A stretch of DNA of 64,000 nt, taken from assembly GCA_964017195.1 (NCBI GenBank), contig OZ024890.1, forward strand, positions 21,330,201 to 21,394,200, in the 5' to 3' direction. This document shows, one piece after another, positions 48,901 through 59,748 of this stretch. The translations under genes and the position numbers were made by a program. The notes beneath the pieces were generated by a model that was not told where the DNA came from, made no database searches, and saw nothing but the letters and a program-made list of their open reading frames with translations. Source of the stretch: Siderastrea radians. Lineage: Eukaryota; Cnidaria; Anthozoa; Scleractinia; Rhizangiidae. Numbering within the stretch: the stretch's first letter is position 1; each line of letters begins with the position of its first letter.

Positions 48901-51900
48901 CTGCACATCATAATATAAATCTTACAATTAAAAAAGTAGGGGCCTTGGAACTGAAAATTTTGTAGAGCAGGTTGAAATAGAGTCAGAGGCCATCACTGGT
49001 TTTTAGTTTGTACATAGACACAGTATTACAACACAGTAACTTTGGACACTACTTCCACGCATATGTAGTTGATAAGTCAGACTCCTTTGGACTGTCCATT
49101 TTATGTCCTCTCCTAGCTAGTGCAAAATTGATGACTTCAGTCTGTGAATTATGATAGGATAGCCCATACCCAGAAAAAATGTAAAACTATTTGTTTAATA
49201 GAGAACTGCATATTAGAGATGTCATTTTCAATGACATTCCTACCACAATGCCATTCACACACTTAATCACACACTGCTCGTCCTTCATCAGAGCAAAATA
49301 TGAAGGAGTGACAATTAGGGCTAACCCTCAAAACATCCGCTTTCACCCTTTTATAAAGCAGTCAGGGGTCAAGTTAACTAACCAACTCAGACACTGCTGG
49401 GACCAGAGAAAGTAATTATACATGTACTTAACGTGGTGTCCGCACTAGGTAGGTTAATATTTTTAATTAGAGAACAGTTTGGGTAAAGACAAAGAAAACT
49501 GTCCATGAGAATGAAATGTCTGTATTCAAAAGGTCTCAGGGTTTGACTGCACATTAAAGACAATCACATCTTGTGAAGAACATTACTGAACATTTAATCT
49601 ACCTTGCTTGAGAGATGTCTAACTTGTCTTTGGTTTCTCGGCTCCAGGGAAGGTCAACCATCCACTCCAAGTAATTCCTTCAGAAAAGCAAAAAATTGAA
49701 TTAAAACATGTTACCTGCCTCCCTCTGCCACTTCCAAATATTTAAAGTCATCGCGCAAAATTAAAACACTGACACAATGTGAATACCTTGAAGTAGCATG
49801 CTCTGGAAACTGTGGAGGCATCTTCTTCAAACGCTAAGTCAACAAGATCCACATCCATTTGATAAGTTTCATACATGCATGCATGCATTCATTCATTCAT
49901 TCATTCATTCATTCATTCATTCAGTCAGTCAGTCAGTCAGTCAGTCAGTCAGTCACTCACTCACTCACTCATTCACTCATTCATTCAGTCATTCATTCAT
50001 TCAGTCAGTCAGTCATCCAGTCAGTCAGTAAGCTTACAGCTTATTTATTTTAATTATCTATTTAAATGGCTTTGATAACTAAAGCTGTCAATTCTAGTTT
50101 TAGTTCACACAGGAAACATACTGATAACCCTCCTAACAGGACCTCACTGTTTAAGGTGACTCAATCAAAATAAATGACGCGCAGTATGCCTCTCTAAAAA
50201 CTCTAATAACATCGTCATTTCTTACTCGATTGCCTTGAAACTTTCGCATTTTACACACAATTTATTGAGGAATAATACGTATGTCAACACGTAGATGTAC
50301 TGTTCGTTAATTTTGCACGATTTTGCTTTTATTGAACACTAACTTTTTGATAAAATTGCTATTCTAACAAAACTGAGCGCTACAATTTGGTTTAAACTTC
50401 TAGAATCAGCTTATAATAACATTTTACCTTGACTCTTCACGTTTCCGCAAAATCGTAGGAACAGAAATCCCGGTACAACTTGAACATCAAAATAACAACC
50501 CCAGACGGGCTTCAAAGTTTGGACTGCTCCAGCGCTTCTCATATTTGACTGAAAAGCGTAATAACTCCAGATAAAGTAAGTTCAATGTATCGTCATAGTT
50601 AGTTCCAAACCGCATTTGGCTATCCACAACGATGAAAAAGTTTGGGCAGCTATTATAAACTCACTTTCTGCACCAAAATATAACGAAGTCGCCAAATTCA
50701 CGTTTTCCTGAATTATATGAAAACTAACCGGACAAATTGACGCATAGAGCGCATCATAGACTGCGAGCAGTCTCTCTTTTGCTCTAAAATCCCTGCCGGA
50801 GGAGCGGCGATAAAGCGAGTACGATATTCGAGCCGCGAGCCGCGAGCCGCGAGTAGCGTGGGTGGGAGAGTGAGCGAAGAGCGAAAAGAGAGACTGCCCT
50901 GCTTTCATACTGCATTTCTGAAGCCCGGCACTCTGGTGACGGAGTGTTTTGATTGGTCGGTCTATGACCCAATGGCGCGTATCTGTCATCATCACTTCAA
51001 GACATGCAGTGCGCGCCAACGGCTGCCGTCAATAGAATTGCTGACCGCTAGACATCAAACTCACAGTTTCACGAGGAGTTATTCACACATTTGACTGAAG
51101 CCGAGTTCAGCCATCTATTACACGTTGCATAGCTGTAAAGAAGCTACAACTTCAATTTCTTGACGAAATGGGTCTAAAGATCACACTCCGTGATGCGAAA
51201 CACAACATCCTACAACAGACTTTTTAAGACAATAAGCAGGCCCGGCGTTACAAACAAAGAAACTCGTCACGTTGCGGATAATATTTCAGATCCTTTATTG
51301 TCAGAAATTTAAACATGAGAGGCTGAAAAACCTATCAAGCCCGTAAACGAGCCAAATTCAACGATCGCGGCATTAAAAAGTCGCTTTACAGACGATCAAA
51401 GAACAAATTTTATTGCGAATTACAAATGAACAGGCGTAAAGCCACAGGAGTCCATCATACAAATATCAGATATGACCTTTATACAGTAACAAACACTTAC
51501 ACAAACGACAAAATCCTACCCAGACGGCTAATCAGGATTTTTTTCTTCGCCCCGTTCAAATCAGGCTTCTTTGGCATGGAACTGTTCATCGCATCTTCCC
51601 AGCTTTGAACTTGAACGCTTCGATCGATTCGCTAGTCTGCGAGCAGTCTCTCTTTTGCTCTAAAATTCGCGGGAAAAATTTGACACCGGCGTATCATGTT
51701 CGAAAATGGGCGTGTGATGTCATTGATGCGAACTGTCAAAGGGCTTCAGAGATGCAGTATGAAAGCAGGGCAGTCTCTCTTTTCGCTCTTCGCTCACTCT
51801 CCCGCCCACGCTACTCGCGGCTCGCGGCTCGCGGCTCGCGGCTCGAATATCGTACTCGCTTTCTCGCCGCTCCTCCGGCAGGGATTTTAGAGCAAAAGAG

Positions 51901-54900
51901 AGACTGCTCGCAGTCTAAGCGCATCATTTATTTCGATCGAGTCACCTTAATACTTGATTTAAAGAACATTTTGCTCTCAAGTTGGTTAGAGCAGATCACA
52001 CACTCAGACATATTTGTTCATATAAGTTAAGGAAATTCAAAACCCAAGGAACTTAGAGTTAGTAAGTTCAATGGAATAAAATGGTCTTAATTTACTTAAA
52101 GGGCCCACCTTCAATTCTTTCATTGCCACTTTGAAAGCATGTTCTGGAAGTTCAGCTGACCTAAGAAAAAATGGAAAAATAATATTATTATTACCTCCTG
52201 AATATTCCAAACAGGATCACATTAAAGCACATTTGTAATTTGCACTATATAAATTTTAGTTATATTTTTATTTTGTTGTAAAGTGGACTATTGGCCCTTG
52301 GGGCTATTTTCTGTGATATATAACTTGGCATAATAAAGTAATATTTGTCACATTACATTATATAAATGCATGGAATTAGAGTGCATGAACAAGGAAACAT
52401 GATAGCAAAAATATTAATTAAAAGCTAGTCTACTGAGTGTGTAACAGTTAAACAGATGTTGCACCTTATTTTCCTCTCCAGTTCCTCAACATCATCTTCA
52501 TCATCATTATCATCATCGTCATCAAAGCCTCTGCCCATCCTCTTTGAATCTCTTGGCACAATCACGTTTCCACCCCGCTTGCAATTTAAAAACAAAACAA
52601 TAATTGTTTTGTGTCCATGAAATGCAAGTGATATATTAACATCTAATTCCTCAAGACTAAACACCTTTCAGTGTCAAACAGGAATGTAGCATGGTCAGAA
52701 AAAAAGAAAATTTTCAAAACTGGATACCAACCTGAAAGACTGCCAAGTTTTTAGAAATAACAAATTTAAGAGGAAAGTGGCATTATCCATAGTCTAACAA
52801 AGTTAAGACAATGGCTATTGAAAGTTAATAATTAACTTGTACATAATAACACAATTAACAGTGATGTAATTATTAGATGACTGCATCCAATTTTAATCAG
52901 TTGTCAGTACTTTTATCATTACCTTCTGATTACTGTTCTTCCACACCCTTCGGTTTATTTCAGGACCACTTTTGAATGGGCTGGTGCCCTTCATTCCCTA
53001 GAAAATAAGGAACATGAACTGAGATAACGATAAATACTGCCATTACTCATGGTCAACAGCAAATGACTAGGCAGCCCTATCATGTGATTACCGATGTTTT
53101 AATTTATGACAGTGATAATGAAAACGACAACAATAACAATAACAAAGATGATGACGATGACCACGACAGTGGAGTTGTTGATGATGATGATAACAATAAC
53201 ACGTCATACAATTATAACACCAGAATGTTAATACCAGTAATAAAATTCTACAGTACAGTCTACATGGAACAAAGACCAGACTCAAGAGAATGGTGGAAAC
53301 TGGCATTACTATATATTAACTAACTTACAGTAAAGCACTGAATACACTTTCTTACCTCTTTTTGCCTCTTCAACAGATGCAAGGACTTTTTAAACCTCTC
53401 AATTAAGTCTACTGTATTCAAGATCTGCAAAATGAAGGTCTACAGTTGAGGAAACTATACATCACCTCATAATTAAACAGATAGTTAAACAAGCAAAACA
53501 TTAATGGCACCACCCTCAACACTGCTGCTGCTGCTGCTGCCACCAAAGGGCAAGAAATTTGTCACCATGAAGGTGAAGTGCCTCATGATTATCTGGCATG
53601 TGTTTCTCAAAAGCCCTGCAATGTCTCGGACCAATTTTTGGCATGAAGACAAAGAGGTTTCTGAGCAGGTAACTGTGCTATAATTTAAGCATTACTTATC
53701 TTAAAGAAGTGTTAAAATAACAGCTTTGTAGAACGAGTGGCTCATCTTGTACTAATGACTTTTTAGGGCTTTCAAGAAATGCACCCCTGGTGAGAATCAT
53801 AGTTTATCACGTAGAGCAAAACTAAGAACATTCTGTAAACCAAAAATAAATTAAATATACCTCTAACTTCTCCAAATACGAAGCTTTGACAATTGATGCT
53901 AGTGTGTCAGGAAGACTCCCATCTGGTATTCCAGTCAACATGTCCTGTGCAAAGCCAGGAAATCAGTTAATAATTTATAATTGAATGATTGATTGACTGT
54001 ATGGTATAATGATTATACAGTATCTTCATTTAGTTTCACAGGTATCCAATCAGACTATCTAACCAAATCAGACTTAAAGGGTAGCATCCATGCACAGCAA
54101 TGAACTTGAATTGGTTCTCAAGGAGCTAGCCTCAAATTCTGATGGGATAGCCAATCTCATGTAGGCCACACACCATGCCATTGTATTTGTATTTATTTGC
54201 CACACATTATAAATTACACGATTACAATTACAAAAAGATACAAAAATGTAGAAAGTAATGGCAAGGAGGCCTAAAGGAAACTATAAAGCTCATGTTAATT
54301 TAAGGCCTCCTTAATTACAATTGCCACTTGCACAAAGTGGCACTTGCCATTGCCACTTGCCATTGTCACTTGCACAAAGTTTTTATTACTTTCTGACAAC
54401 TTTTTGACATCTCTTTGACAACTTTTGGTGGCTTCCATTTCAATTGACTAATTACATCCAAGACCTATTTAATACTTAATGACAGGAGGAGTTCCAAGTG
54501 CAAACACGAAGCTTGACAACTCATTCTCTGACAGTTGTTTCATTCTAATCGGCCACTCTCGTACCCAGAGTCCTAGGGCTTTTTGGTCAGCGGTTAACTG
54601 TTCTCAATTTTACTACAGTGATCCACAGTCAACAGCCAATCATGAAAATCAATTTTTCTTCCATTACCCCAGCATCTCTCCTGGCAACCACCCACTGACC
54701 AAGAAGCCTGAGGACTCTAGGCATGAGATTCTCTAATTGGGCAGCTGGAAGCCATGAAAAAGTGGCAAGTGGGAATTGATAGTATGGCATGCATCACTGG
54801 AAAAGTGGTCATGAATGTACTGTACTTGAGTGTGCGCTGTAATTTAACTTCTAATTTGCACAATATACTGAAGACACCAGTCATAATTACCTTAAGCCTT

Positions 54901-56793
54901 GAAACAACAGGTATTCTCCCATCTAACATGTCCACCAGCTCATTTGCATACAGTCTAAACTCCTCAGCAAGAGTTGTTAGCTCAGCATTTTTCCTAATTT
55001 CTGCCTCTACAAAAAAGAAACCAATTTTATCTTATTTCGTCTATTTCAAGACTATTTACCAGACCAATTTTTCAAATATCATTGAAATGTTCAATTAAAT
55101 TAAATCATTAACTTATTAATATTAAAGATGTACTAAACGTAATTAACAATTATAATTTAATTATAATTATAATTAACATACCAAAGAGATTCAACTACAT
55201 AATTTGTATAAATTACACCATTAAAAATTTCCCCAATGCATTTTTAGTCTGATTCTTAAGGGCAAGCAACATAATTATCATAACTTTAAGGTTCAATAGT
55301 GACACCTCTAATCTCCCCATACAATACCACTACTTGATCTAACACACAGTTGACCAGGAGAAACATTATTAACAAAAAATCAACGAAGATAAAATAGCCT
55401 GATGTTTAATCAAATTCTCCCAACTACATTGTGATACCATAAGAACTGTACAGAGAACACTGAACTTAAAGGCTAAAACACACTCTGCATTGATCATCTT
55501 TCCTATGGCACTTATGAAAAATAAAAAAACCCATTATGCCCTGATACCTTGCTCAGTAGGCCTATCCACTTGGGTAACCTCCGCTATCAAATACGGCTCC
55601 TCCATTACAATTTTATCAATTCTAAATCGACAGAGCCCAGTAACAAGCAGAGTGTACAGAGGCTTAGGCCAATTGGTACCCGTCACCTGCACCACAACAG
55701 CTGCTGTGCCCATAGCATGTAATAATGACTCTTCATCCTAAAGACAAAAATATAATCAAGTTTGTGTTCTGCAGGTACATTTAGTGAATGTGCAGTTCTC
55801 AGAACATAATCACTAAAGGGCAGGGATTTAATCAGGTCAGTTTAGAAATGTGATATGTTACAACATTTTAATATAGCATGTGTTCTAAGTTGTAGGCCCA
55901 TGACCTGTACCACCTGTTGCAGGTGGCATATAAGTATTTGGCTTTCACAACCTGACGGATTGTTAAAAATTGTAACCCTGTACAGAGATGAATTGTGTCT
56001 GGTGAAAGAGTTATCAACACTGTTGGTAGCCATGGTAACATGAAAATGTAAATAAATAGATATTGTGCACTACATGTAGTTTTCTACTTTAATCACTGGA
56101 GTCCCTTAAGGCTGGTTTTCACTAGCGACGGAGTCGGAGTCGGAGTCATAATCAGAAGCATAGAACGTTGTGATCTAGTGAAAATCAAACAACGGAGTCG
56201 CAAGCAGAGTTTCCGATTGCGCTTACGATTCCATCGCTTACGATCTAGTGAAAACTAGGTTGTCGGAGTCGTAAGCAGAAGCGGAAGAGCTAAACCAATC
56301 ACAAAGCGTGGGAACGAGCACTGTGATTGGTTTACCCTTCTGCTTCCAACTCCGACAATCTGGTTTTCACTTGATCGTAAGCGACGAAATCGTAAGTGGA
56401 GTCGGAAGAAAATGGAAACGTTCTGATTCTTCCGACTCCCATTCCGTCGAGCTTATGACTCCGCTTACGACTCCGGTTTTTGATTTTCACTAGGTCATAA
56501 GCGCTCTTACGACTCCGCTTACGACTCCGACTCCGACTCCGACTCCGTCGCTAGTGAAAACCAGCCTTTAAATCCCCTCTCCCTCCCTTCCCACCCACCC
56601 CAGAAAATACATTGCTAACTAGATTTTAGTGATGAGAGAATTAATAACATCTCCAAATGTATACTTCATTGGGAGTGGTGTTCATTCTGGGCATTTTTGA
56701 AGGAGGTATGGATAAAAGGGCAGTGGAGGGTAAGAATATTGTAAAACTGTTTTGTCTTTTTCTGATGTGGGGAAAAGTAGATACCTGTTTTCC

Positions 56794-56838
<45 letters not shown>

Positions 56839-57558
56839 CATCATCATTATTATTATTAAGTAAAATCGGCGTCTGTAGCAGCAAGAGAACACACTAGTGT
56901 CGGTTTATAACAGCAAAATGTTAGTAGTAGTAAGGTGCCTCAAACTGAGAGTTGACTGTTACTGTAAGTAACTACATCTCTCTTCACTTAGAAAGAAAAC
57001 AAACACAAAAACAAATAAATATAAAGAAAAAAAAAACGAATAGAAATCTATCTCAGAAAAAGTTCCCTTTCAACAGCTCACCCCAGCACCACTCATGCAC
57101 TGATCGCATGAGGGTAGCGCGTCATTCATGATCGGCATAAGGTGACGTACTTCCGTAGTACGTGCATGTCACTCTCACGAAATTTACATGTACAACTTTG
57201 AAATGGGAAATATCCAAAAGAAATAAAGCGAAATTTCCCCAAAATTACACAACGAACCTCTTTATCTGATCTGCGAGGCACAATTCCTATAATAACACTG
57301 CTCAAGGTATCTTTTCGCAGAAGTCTTGAGTCGATCATTCGAAGACTGTGGATGGAACAATCAAATTACATGAGAGGCTGAGCTCACGTTTAAACTTTAC
57401 AGTTCCTTTTGCGAAGAAAAACAATAGATTTTCTAAAATTTTTGTTACCTGGCATTGTCCCTAACAGCTATCCTCATAGATGAGCCTGGTAACAGGACTT
57501 TGTCTCTGAGGATAAGCAGTGGAAGCCGCTTTGGAAGATCTCTGTTTGGAACAACCAT
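38000..57558 (-). CDS. LONP2: Lon protease homolog 2, peroxisomal (30 coding exons)
   Basis: ATP-dependent serine protease of the peroxisomal matrix. Exons (5' to 3'): 57449-57558, 57258-57345, 55548-55737, 54891-55006, 53861-53944, 53356-53424, 52923-52997, 52465-52577, 52109-52160, 49787-49833, 49603-49677, 48762-48856, 48058-48148, 47552-47599, 47219-47318, 46567-46646, 45992-46022, 45587-45652, 44866-44943, 44415-44472, 43866-43945, 43326-43493, 41463-41520, 41008-41100, 40690-40751, 39790-39926, 39183-39249, 39001-39081, 38301-38330, 38000-38119. All phases agree and give 853 residues; human LONP2 has 852. Domains: N-terminal LON substrate domain (about 10-220), AAA+ with Walker A GPPGVGKT 379-386 and Walker B VILLDE 442-447, and Lon protease domain with catalytic Ser741 (DGPSAG) and Lys782 (GGIKEK). 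The C-terminus SSKL is a PTS1 peroxisome signal, which separates it from mitochondrial LONP1. An Asp/Glu run in exon 8 and a low-complexity acidic linker in exon 22 are specific features. It is intact and head-to-head with MRPL52. Confidence 0.97.
38301..38330 (-). CDS. LONP2: LONP2 microexon 29 (30 nt)
   Basis: Encodes [10 protein letters not shown], bounded by a tag acceptor and a gtaaga donor. It is phase 0 on both sides and is needed to match the conserved segment RNEKDLxxxPxNVR of other LONP2 proteins. Automated predictors easily skip it without breaking the frame. Confidence 0.9.
39940..39988. repeat. (CAGA)n microsatellite
   Basis: An uninterrupted CAGA/GACA tract just upstream of the acceptor of LONP2 exon 26 on the minus strand, where it reads as a (TCTG)n pyrimidine-rich run close to the 3' splice site. 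Confidence 0.9.
40045..40329. mobile_element. Near-palindromic hairpin MITE, 285 bp
   Basis: The left half begins TAGCCTGAGAAAACAGCCGA and the right half ends with the inverted TCGGCTGTTTTCTCAGGCTA. The arms stay complementary almost to the centre (TGATGACGCGTCACT, GGTAGTGCTTCTGATTGG). Intronic in LONP2. No coding sequence. Confidence 0.88.
41711..41840. mobile_element. Short TIR MITE (TAGCCTGCGTAGC family)
   Basis: Left TAGCCTGCGTAGCTGGCGGTA and right TACCGCCTGCCCGGATGGGCTA are inverted. The internal part contains repeated GCGGCGAAGCCGCGACAGCG words. A second family member lies at 42912-43112. Confidence 0.7.
42912..43112. mobile_element. Second TAGCCTGC-family MITE
   Basis: Left end CTAGTTTCCGGGCAGGCGGTT, right end AACCGCCTGCTTTGCAGGCTA (inverted). 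The inside carries a C/T-rich tract that produces long spurious ORFs on both strands. Confidence 0.65.
44975..45050. repeat. (AACAT)n / (AACGT)n microsatellite
   Basis: Pentanucleotide repeat with AACAT units flanking an AACGT core, in a LONP2 intron. Confidence 0.9.
45183..45422. mobile_element. TIR MITE, ~240 bp
   Basis: Left GGGCCCGGTTGTTTGAAAGC and right GCTTTGAACAACTGGGCCC are inverted, followed inwards by GTTAACGCTAACCCGGG and CCTGGGTTAGCTTAACC. A CAG triplet flanks both sides and may be the target duplication. Confidence 0.8.
45992..46022 (-). CDS. LONP2: LONP2 microexon 17 (31 nt)
   Basis: Encodes (H)[10 protein letters not shown] between a tag acceptor and a gtaagt donor. It joins exon 16 in phase 2 (CA|C for His) and leads into VLFIATANT. 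Skipping it would shift the frame and lose a strongly conserved AAA+ segment. Confidence 0.92.
46073..46256. mobile_element. Short TIR element CAGTGG(T/A)ACCCC
   Basis: Left CAGTGGTACCCCG and right GGGGTTCCACTG are inverted. The interior repeats GGGTTCGTTATATTGGGG. CAGTGG ends suggest a hAT-like family. Confidence 0.6.
46905..47200 (+). repeat. tRNA-derived SINE
   Basis: Box A-like TAGTGGTTAGCGCATTGGAC and a degenerate box B (TTTGATGCCC) are followed by a body with CCACATTGTC, TGCTGGGGGTAACCCTGC, GACTGGCAACCCATCC and GCTTCATGCTACAGAAACCG. This body is a recurrent SINE in the window (related pieces at 32.7, 33.0 and 61.0 kb). It ends 19 bp before LONP2 exon 15. Confidence 0.75.
47695..47900 (+). 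repeat. tRNA-derived SINE, second family
   Basis: GCACTCGCCTCCCACAGATG, GGCCTGGGTTTGATTAACGG and AAGAGGTTTTTCTCC, then TTTTCCCCTTTCCCCAAAAA, follow the order of a tRNA-headed SINE family familiar from cnidarians. Intronic in LONP2. It inflates an ORF that runs into exon 13 on the other strand. Confidence 0.65.
48262..48660. repeat. (GACT)n microsatellite and degenerate GACTGACT tracts
   Basis: A pure (GACT)n tract at 48,262-48,290 with decayed versions to about 48.65 kb. Confidence 0.75.
49873..50031. repeat. (CATT)n/(CAGT)n/(CACT)n tetranucleotide array
   Basis: Successive blocks of ATTC, AGTC and ACTC units in LONP2 intron 9. All three overlapping His/Ser-rich ORFs come from the repeat. 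Confidence 0.92.
50748..51926. mobile_element. Mutator-like element with long TIRs and 9-bp target duplication
   Basis: AGCGCATCA occurs directly at 50748-50756 and 51918-51926. Between them the element starts TAGACTGCGAGCAGTCTCTC and ends with the exact inverse. The inverted arms run about 165 bp (50757-50922 and about 51741-51917), with matching blocks (GCTCTAAAAT, GGAGGAGCGGCGA, AGCCGCGAGCCGCGAG, GCTTTCATACTGCAT). A further copy of the end lies inside at about 51,634-51,655. A 9-bp duplication with long TIRs fits the Mutator superfamily. No transposase is present, so it is non-autonomous. Intronic in LONP2. Confidence 0.8.
51520..51589 (-). other. Exon-like segment inside the Mutator-like element
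   Basis: On minus an ATG at 51589 opens a frame ([20 protein letters not shown], then three more codons) up to CTGG, followed by a donor-like gtagga at 51519-51514. This looks like a first exon with a start and a splice donor carried by the transposon. Its source gene is not visible here. Confidence 0.3.
53518..53540. repeat. CTG trinucleotide run
   Basis: (TGC)n tract of six to seven units between LONP2 exons 5 and 6. Confidence 0.8.
55256..55482. mobile_element. Diverged copy of TTAACCCTTTAA-type MITE
   Basis: Shares CAATAGTGACA, ATCTAAT-CTCC, ATCACTACT-GAT, AAATTCTCCCAACTA and AAGAACTGTACAGAGAACACT order with the better copy at 62742-62952. Both termini are worn. Confidence 0.5.
56106..56572. 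mobile_element. Harbinger-like hairpin MITE, ~465 bp
   Basis: Left AGGCTGGTTTTCACTAGCGA and right TCGCTAGTGAAAACCAGCCT are perfectly inverted. They are followed inwards by CGGAGTCGGAGT and its complement, with GGAGTC words throughout. A TTA triplet flanks both ends, as expected for PIF/Harbinger insertions. It lies in LONP2 intron 2. Confidence 0.85.
56798..56858. repeat. (ATT)n microsatellite
   Basis: About 17 ATT units with two ATC variants. The overlapping poly-Ile and poly-Asn ORFs are artefacts. Confidence 0.95.
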
Positions 57559-57680
57559 GTTCTGTTTGTGTACAACACTCTGAGAAAAAATGGCCGCGCG
57601 TCAACTGAGAACTGAGAACTAGAGCCCAGATTCTTCACCGTCAACACGACACTAAAAGTTATTTTACATGGCATTCCAAG
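57559..57680. promoter_or_regulatory. Bidirectional LONP2/MRPL52 promoter
   Basis: The two start codons (57558 minus, 57681 plus) are 122 bp apart, so both transcripts must begin within or very near this stretch. There is no TATA box. AAAATGGCCGCG at about 57587-57598 fits the YY1 core AAnATGGC. The MRPL52 start codon itself lies in CAAGATGGCGTC, 11 of 12 matches to the TISU element SAASATGGCGGC found in genes with very short 5' UTRs. Confidence 0.7.
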
Positions 57681-59748
57681 ATGGCGTCTTCTTCGAGAGT
57701 CTTTAGACTCGGCTTTGCAGGTATATCTTTTATTTTGAAACTCAATACTCCCTTTTGACCTCATTTCGAGGTTTAATTATTCTTTATGAACTGTTATGTT
57801 TCACAAATTTGATTTTCAGTTTTAGCGAGACCTGTGACATTATCAGTCTATACTAGTTGTGGTCGACATTTTGGCACATTGCCTTCTCTTCAAGCCGGGC
57901 AGAAAATAAGATTGGGGTAGGCTAAAGCTTAAATTACTACAAATTGAATGTTATTTAATAATTGCAAAGACATAACGCTGGATCCAGTTCATTATTTTTC
58001 GTGAAAATTTGTGTGATGAGATTTATTCACAATCATTCAAATGAAATTGAAATAAACAACAACATTTAAGACTTACATGTAGGGTCATTTAATAGTAGAT
58101 TCAGTTTGAATAGACCTTACTCTGTCTACATTCAAATCATTCAGTTATCTGCTTTCTGTTTATTCATTCTGAACAGCCGTGGTCAGGCAAAAGATGGAAT
58201 TGCTTATGGCCCTCTTACTGATTTGCCAGACTGGAGTTATGCAGGTACCTTAACCACTACTTTGTTGAAAGAATACCTTACAAATTGTATTCTTTATTGG
58301 ACCATTTATCACTCTCCTCTGCAAACCTCTTATTTCCTTGTCAAGTACCACCCAGTACCCACCCCTCTCCCCAACCAGGTCCTGGAGGATACTGACCAGG
58401 GAGGTGCAAAGGATTTTTGGAGGGCTTAAGTTCTGATGTTGATCTTTTGAGGGGTTCACAGTTTTGTCCAATATCTTCTAGGGGTACCTTGTTCTGGGTA
58501 TTTCTGGATATAAGGGAGGGCATGGCATTTTTACAATTTAAGTATTGATCCATTGGCATTTTGGGGATATTGAATAATAGGCTAATTCACACCTGCCTGT
58601 CACCCTGTCACATTCAAATATGTTTTTGGCCAAAGAGAAGCATGAAAAATGTTTTCACTCATTTTCACCAGGGAACGAGGTTGTACATAAAATAATAAAA
58701 TATAATAATTTAATATTTGACCACTCCCCGTGAGGGGCTTTTCAGGGACAATGAAAGAAATAATCCAAATAAACATAATAGCTTTAAGAACCCAACTGGG
58801 GGGAGGCAGACCAGCTGGCTATTTAGAAGTATGGCTGAGAAATTGAACTCAGTTCTACAGAGAACAATGCCAGCTGGTGCTCAGAGTGGGACGTGAACCC
58901 AGAACCTCAGGATTTCAAAACTATGCAATTTAATGCTATGTGGTCCTATTTTCAGGCAGATGGGCTATTTGTCAATAATTTTTGTGGTTGAAAATATTTA
59001 ATGTACAAAAGTACGACTATTCGGATAAAAAGAATTGAACAATGCTGCTTTTCTGTGCTTAGGTTTATTTTTTACTATTTTGCTTTGAACTTGGGACCTC
59101 TTATTCAGTAGTGAAAGAGTTCTGAGAAAAAAATTAAATGGTTTCCTCTTTGGCAATTAGATGGGACTCCTGCACCAGAAACAAAGCGAAGACGGATACG
59201 GCGCTTCAGGAGACTGGATGTGGCTGTAAGTTGAAAAACTATTTTCTAGGTTCACTGTTTTCTTTACTTTAAGGAGGGAAGTGAGGCAACTGCTCCTCTG
59301 TTCTTTCCAACATTTCTTTTCAGTAGAGTGGAATTTCTTAAGAATATTGAGTAAATATTTGAATGAATAATTCATGTTTGCTTTCAACTGGTACTTTCTC
59401 AACCAGTTGGAATTATATCTTTAAGCTTTGTTGCACATTTTCTTCTGCTCAGCACCTCTCAATGGTTATTTTCATGAAGTTCTCCTTGGCTCACTGTGTT
59501 TTTGAATCTGTTAATTGATGGCCATTCCTGAGGATGGATCCATGGTACAAAGTCTGGACGTGTACAGACATTAAACACAACTCAGCCTTTCTCTGCGTTG
59601 TCTGCAACAACACACTTACATGTATTTATAATAGGCTCTTCTCCATTTATTTCTCTAGAATCAAATCAACACATATCTACAAGAAATGGAGAAAGCAGCT
59701 CAGAGAAGAGACAAAGAGGGAAACGTTTTAGAAGAAAAGGAAAAATAA
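57681..59748 (+). CDS. MRPL52: Large ribosomal subunit protein mL52, mitochondrial (5 exons)
   Basis: Exons 57681-57720, 57820-57916, 58177-58244, 59161-59225 and 59659-59748 (TAA at 59746-59748) join in phase with GT-AG borders and give 119 residues; human MRPL52 has 123. The N-terminus (MASSSRVFRLGF, Arg and Ser, no acids) fits a mitochondrial presequence. The family signature YGPLTDLPDWSYADGTPAP spans exons 3 and 4 and matches the YGPLTELPDWSYADGRPAP region of vertebrate MRPL52. The C-terminus is a charged helix (YLQEMEKAAQRR). The protein is a peripheral component of the mitochondrial 39S/large subunit. It is transcribed divergently from LONP2 from a shared promoter. AATAAA at 60247-60252 is a likely poly(A) signal. 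Confidence 0.94.
58725..58935 (-). repeat. tRNA-derived SINE on minus strand (MRPL52 intron 3)
   Basis: Contains CCCGTGAGGGGCTTTTCAGG, CCCAACTGGGGGGAGGCAGA, and near the end GGACGTGAACCCAGAACCTC, an inverted box B-like segment. This is the order of a common cnidarian SINE. Confidence 0.65.

Noticed and set aside
49798..50075. His/Ser-rich repeat protein
   Set aside because: It is the translation of a tetranucleotide microsatellite in three frames.
56641..56892. Poly-Ile and poly-Asn ORFs
   Set aside because: They come from an (ATT)n microsatellite.
38000..57558. Mitochondrial Lon (LONP1)
   Set aside because: The length of 853, the absence of a mitochondrial presequence and the C-terminal SKL identify the peroxisomal LONP2.
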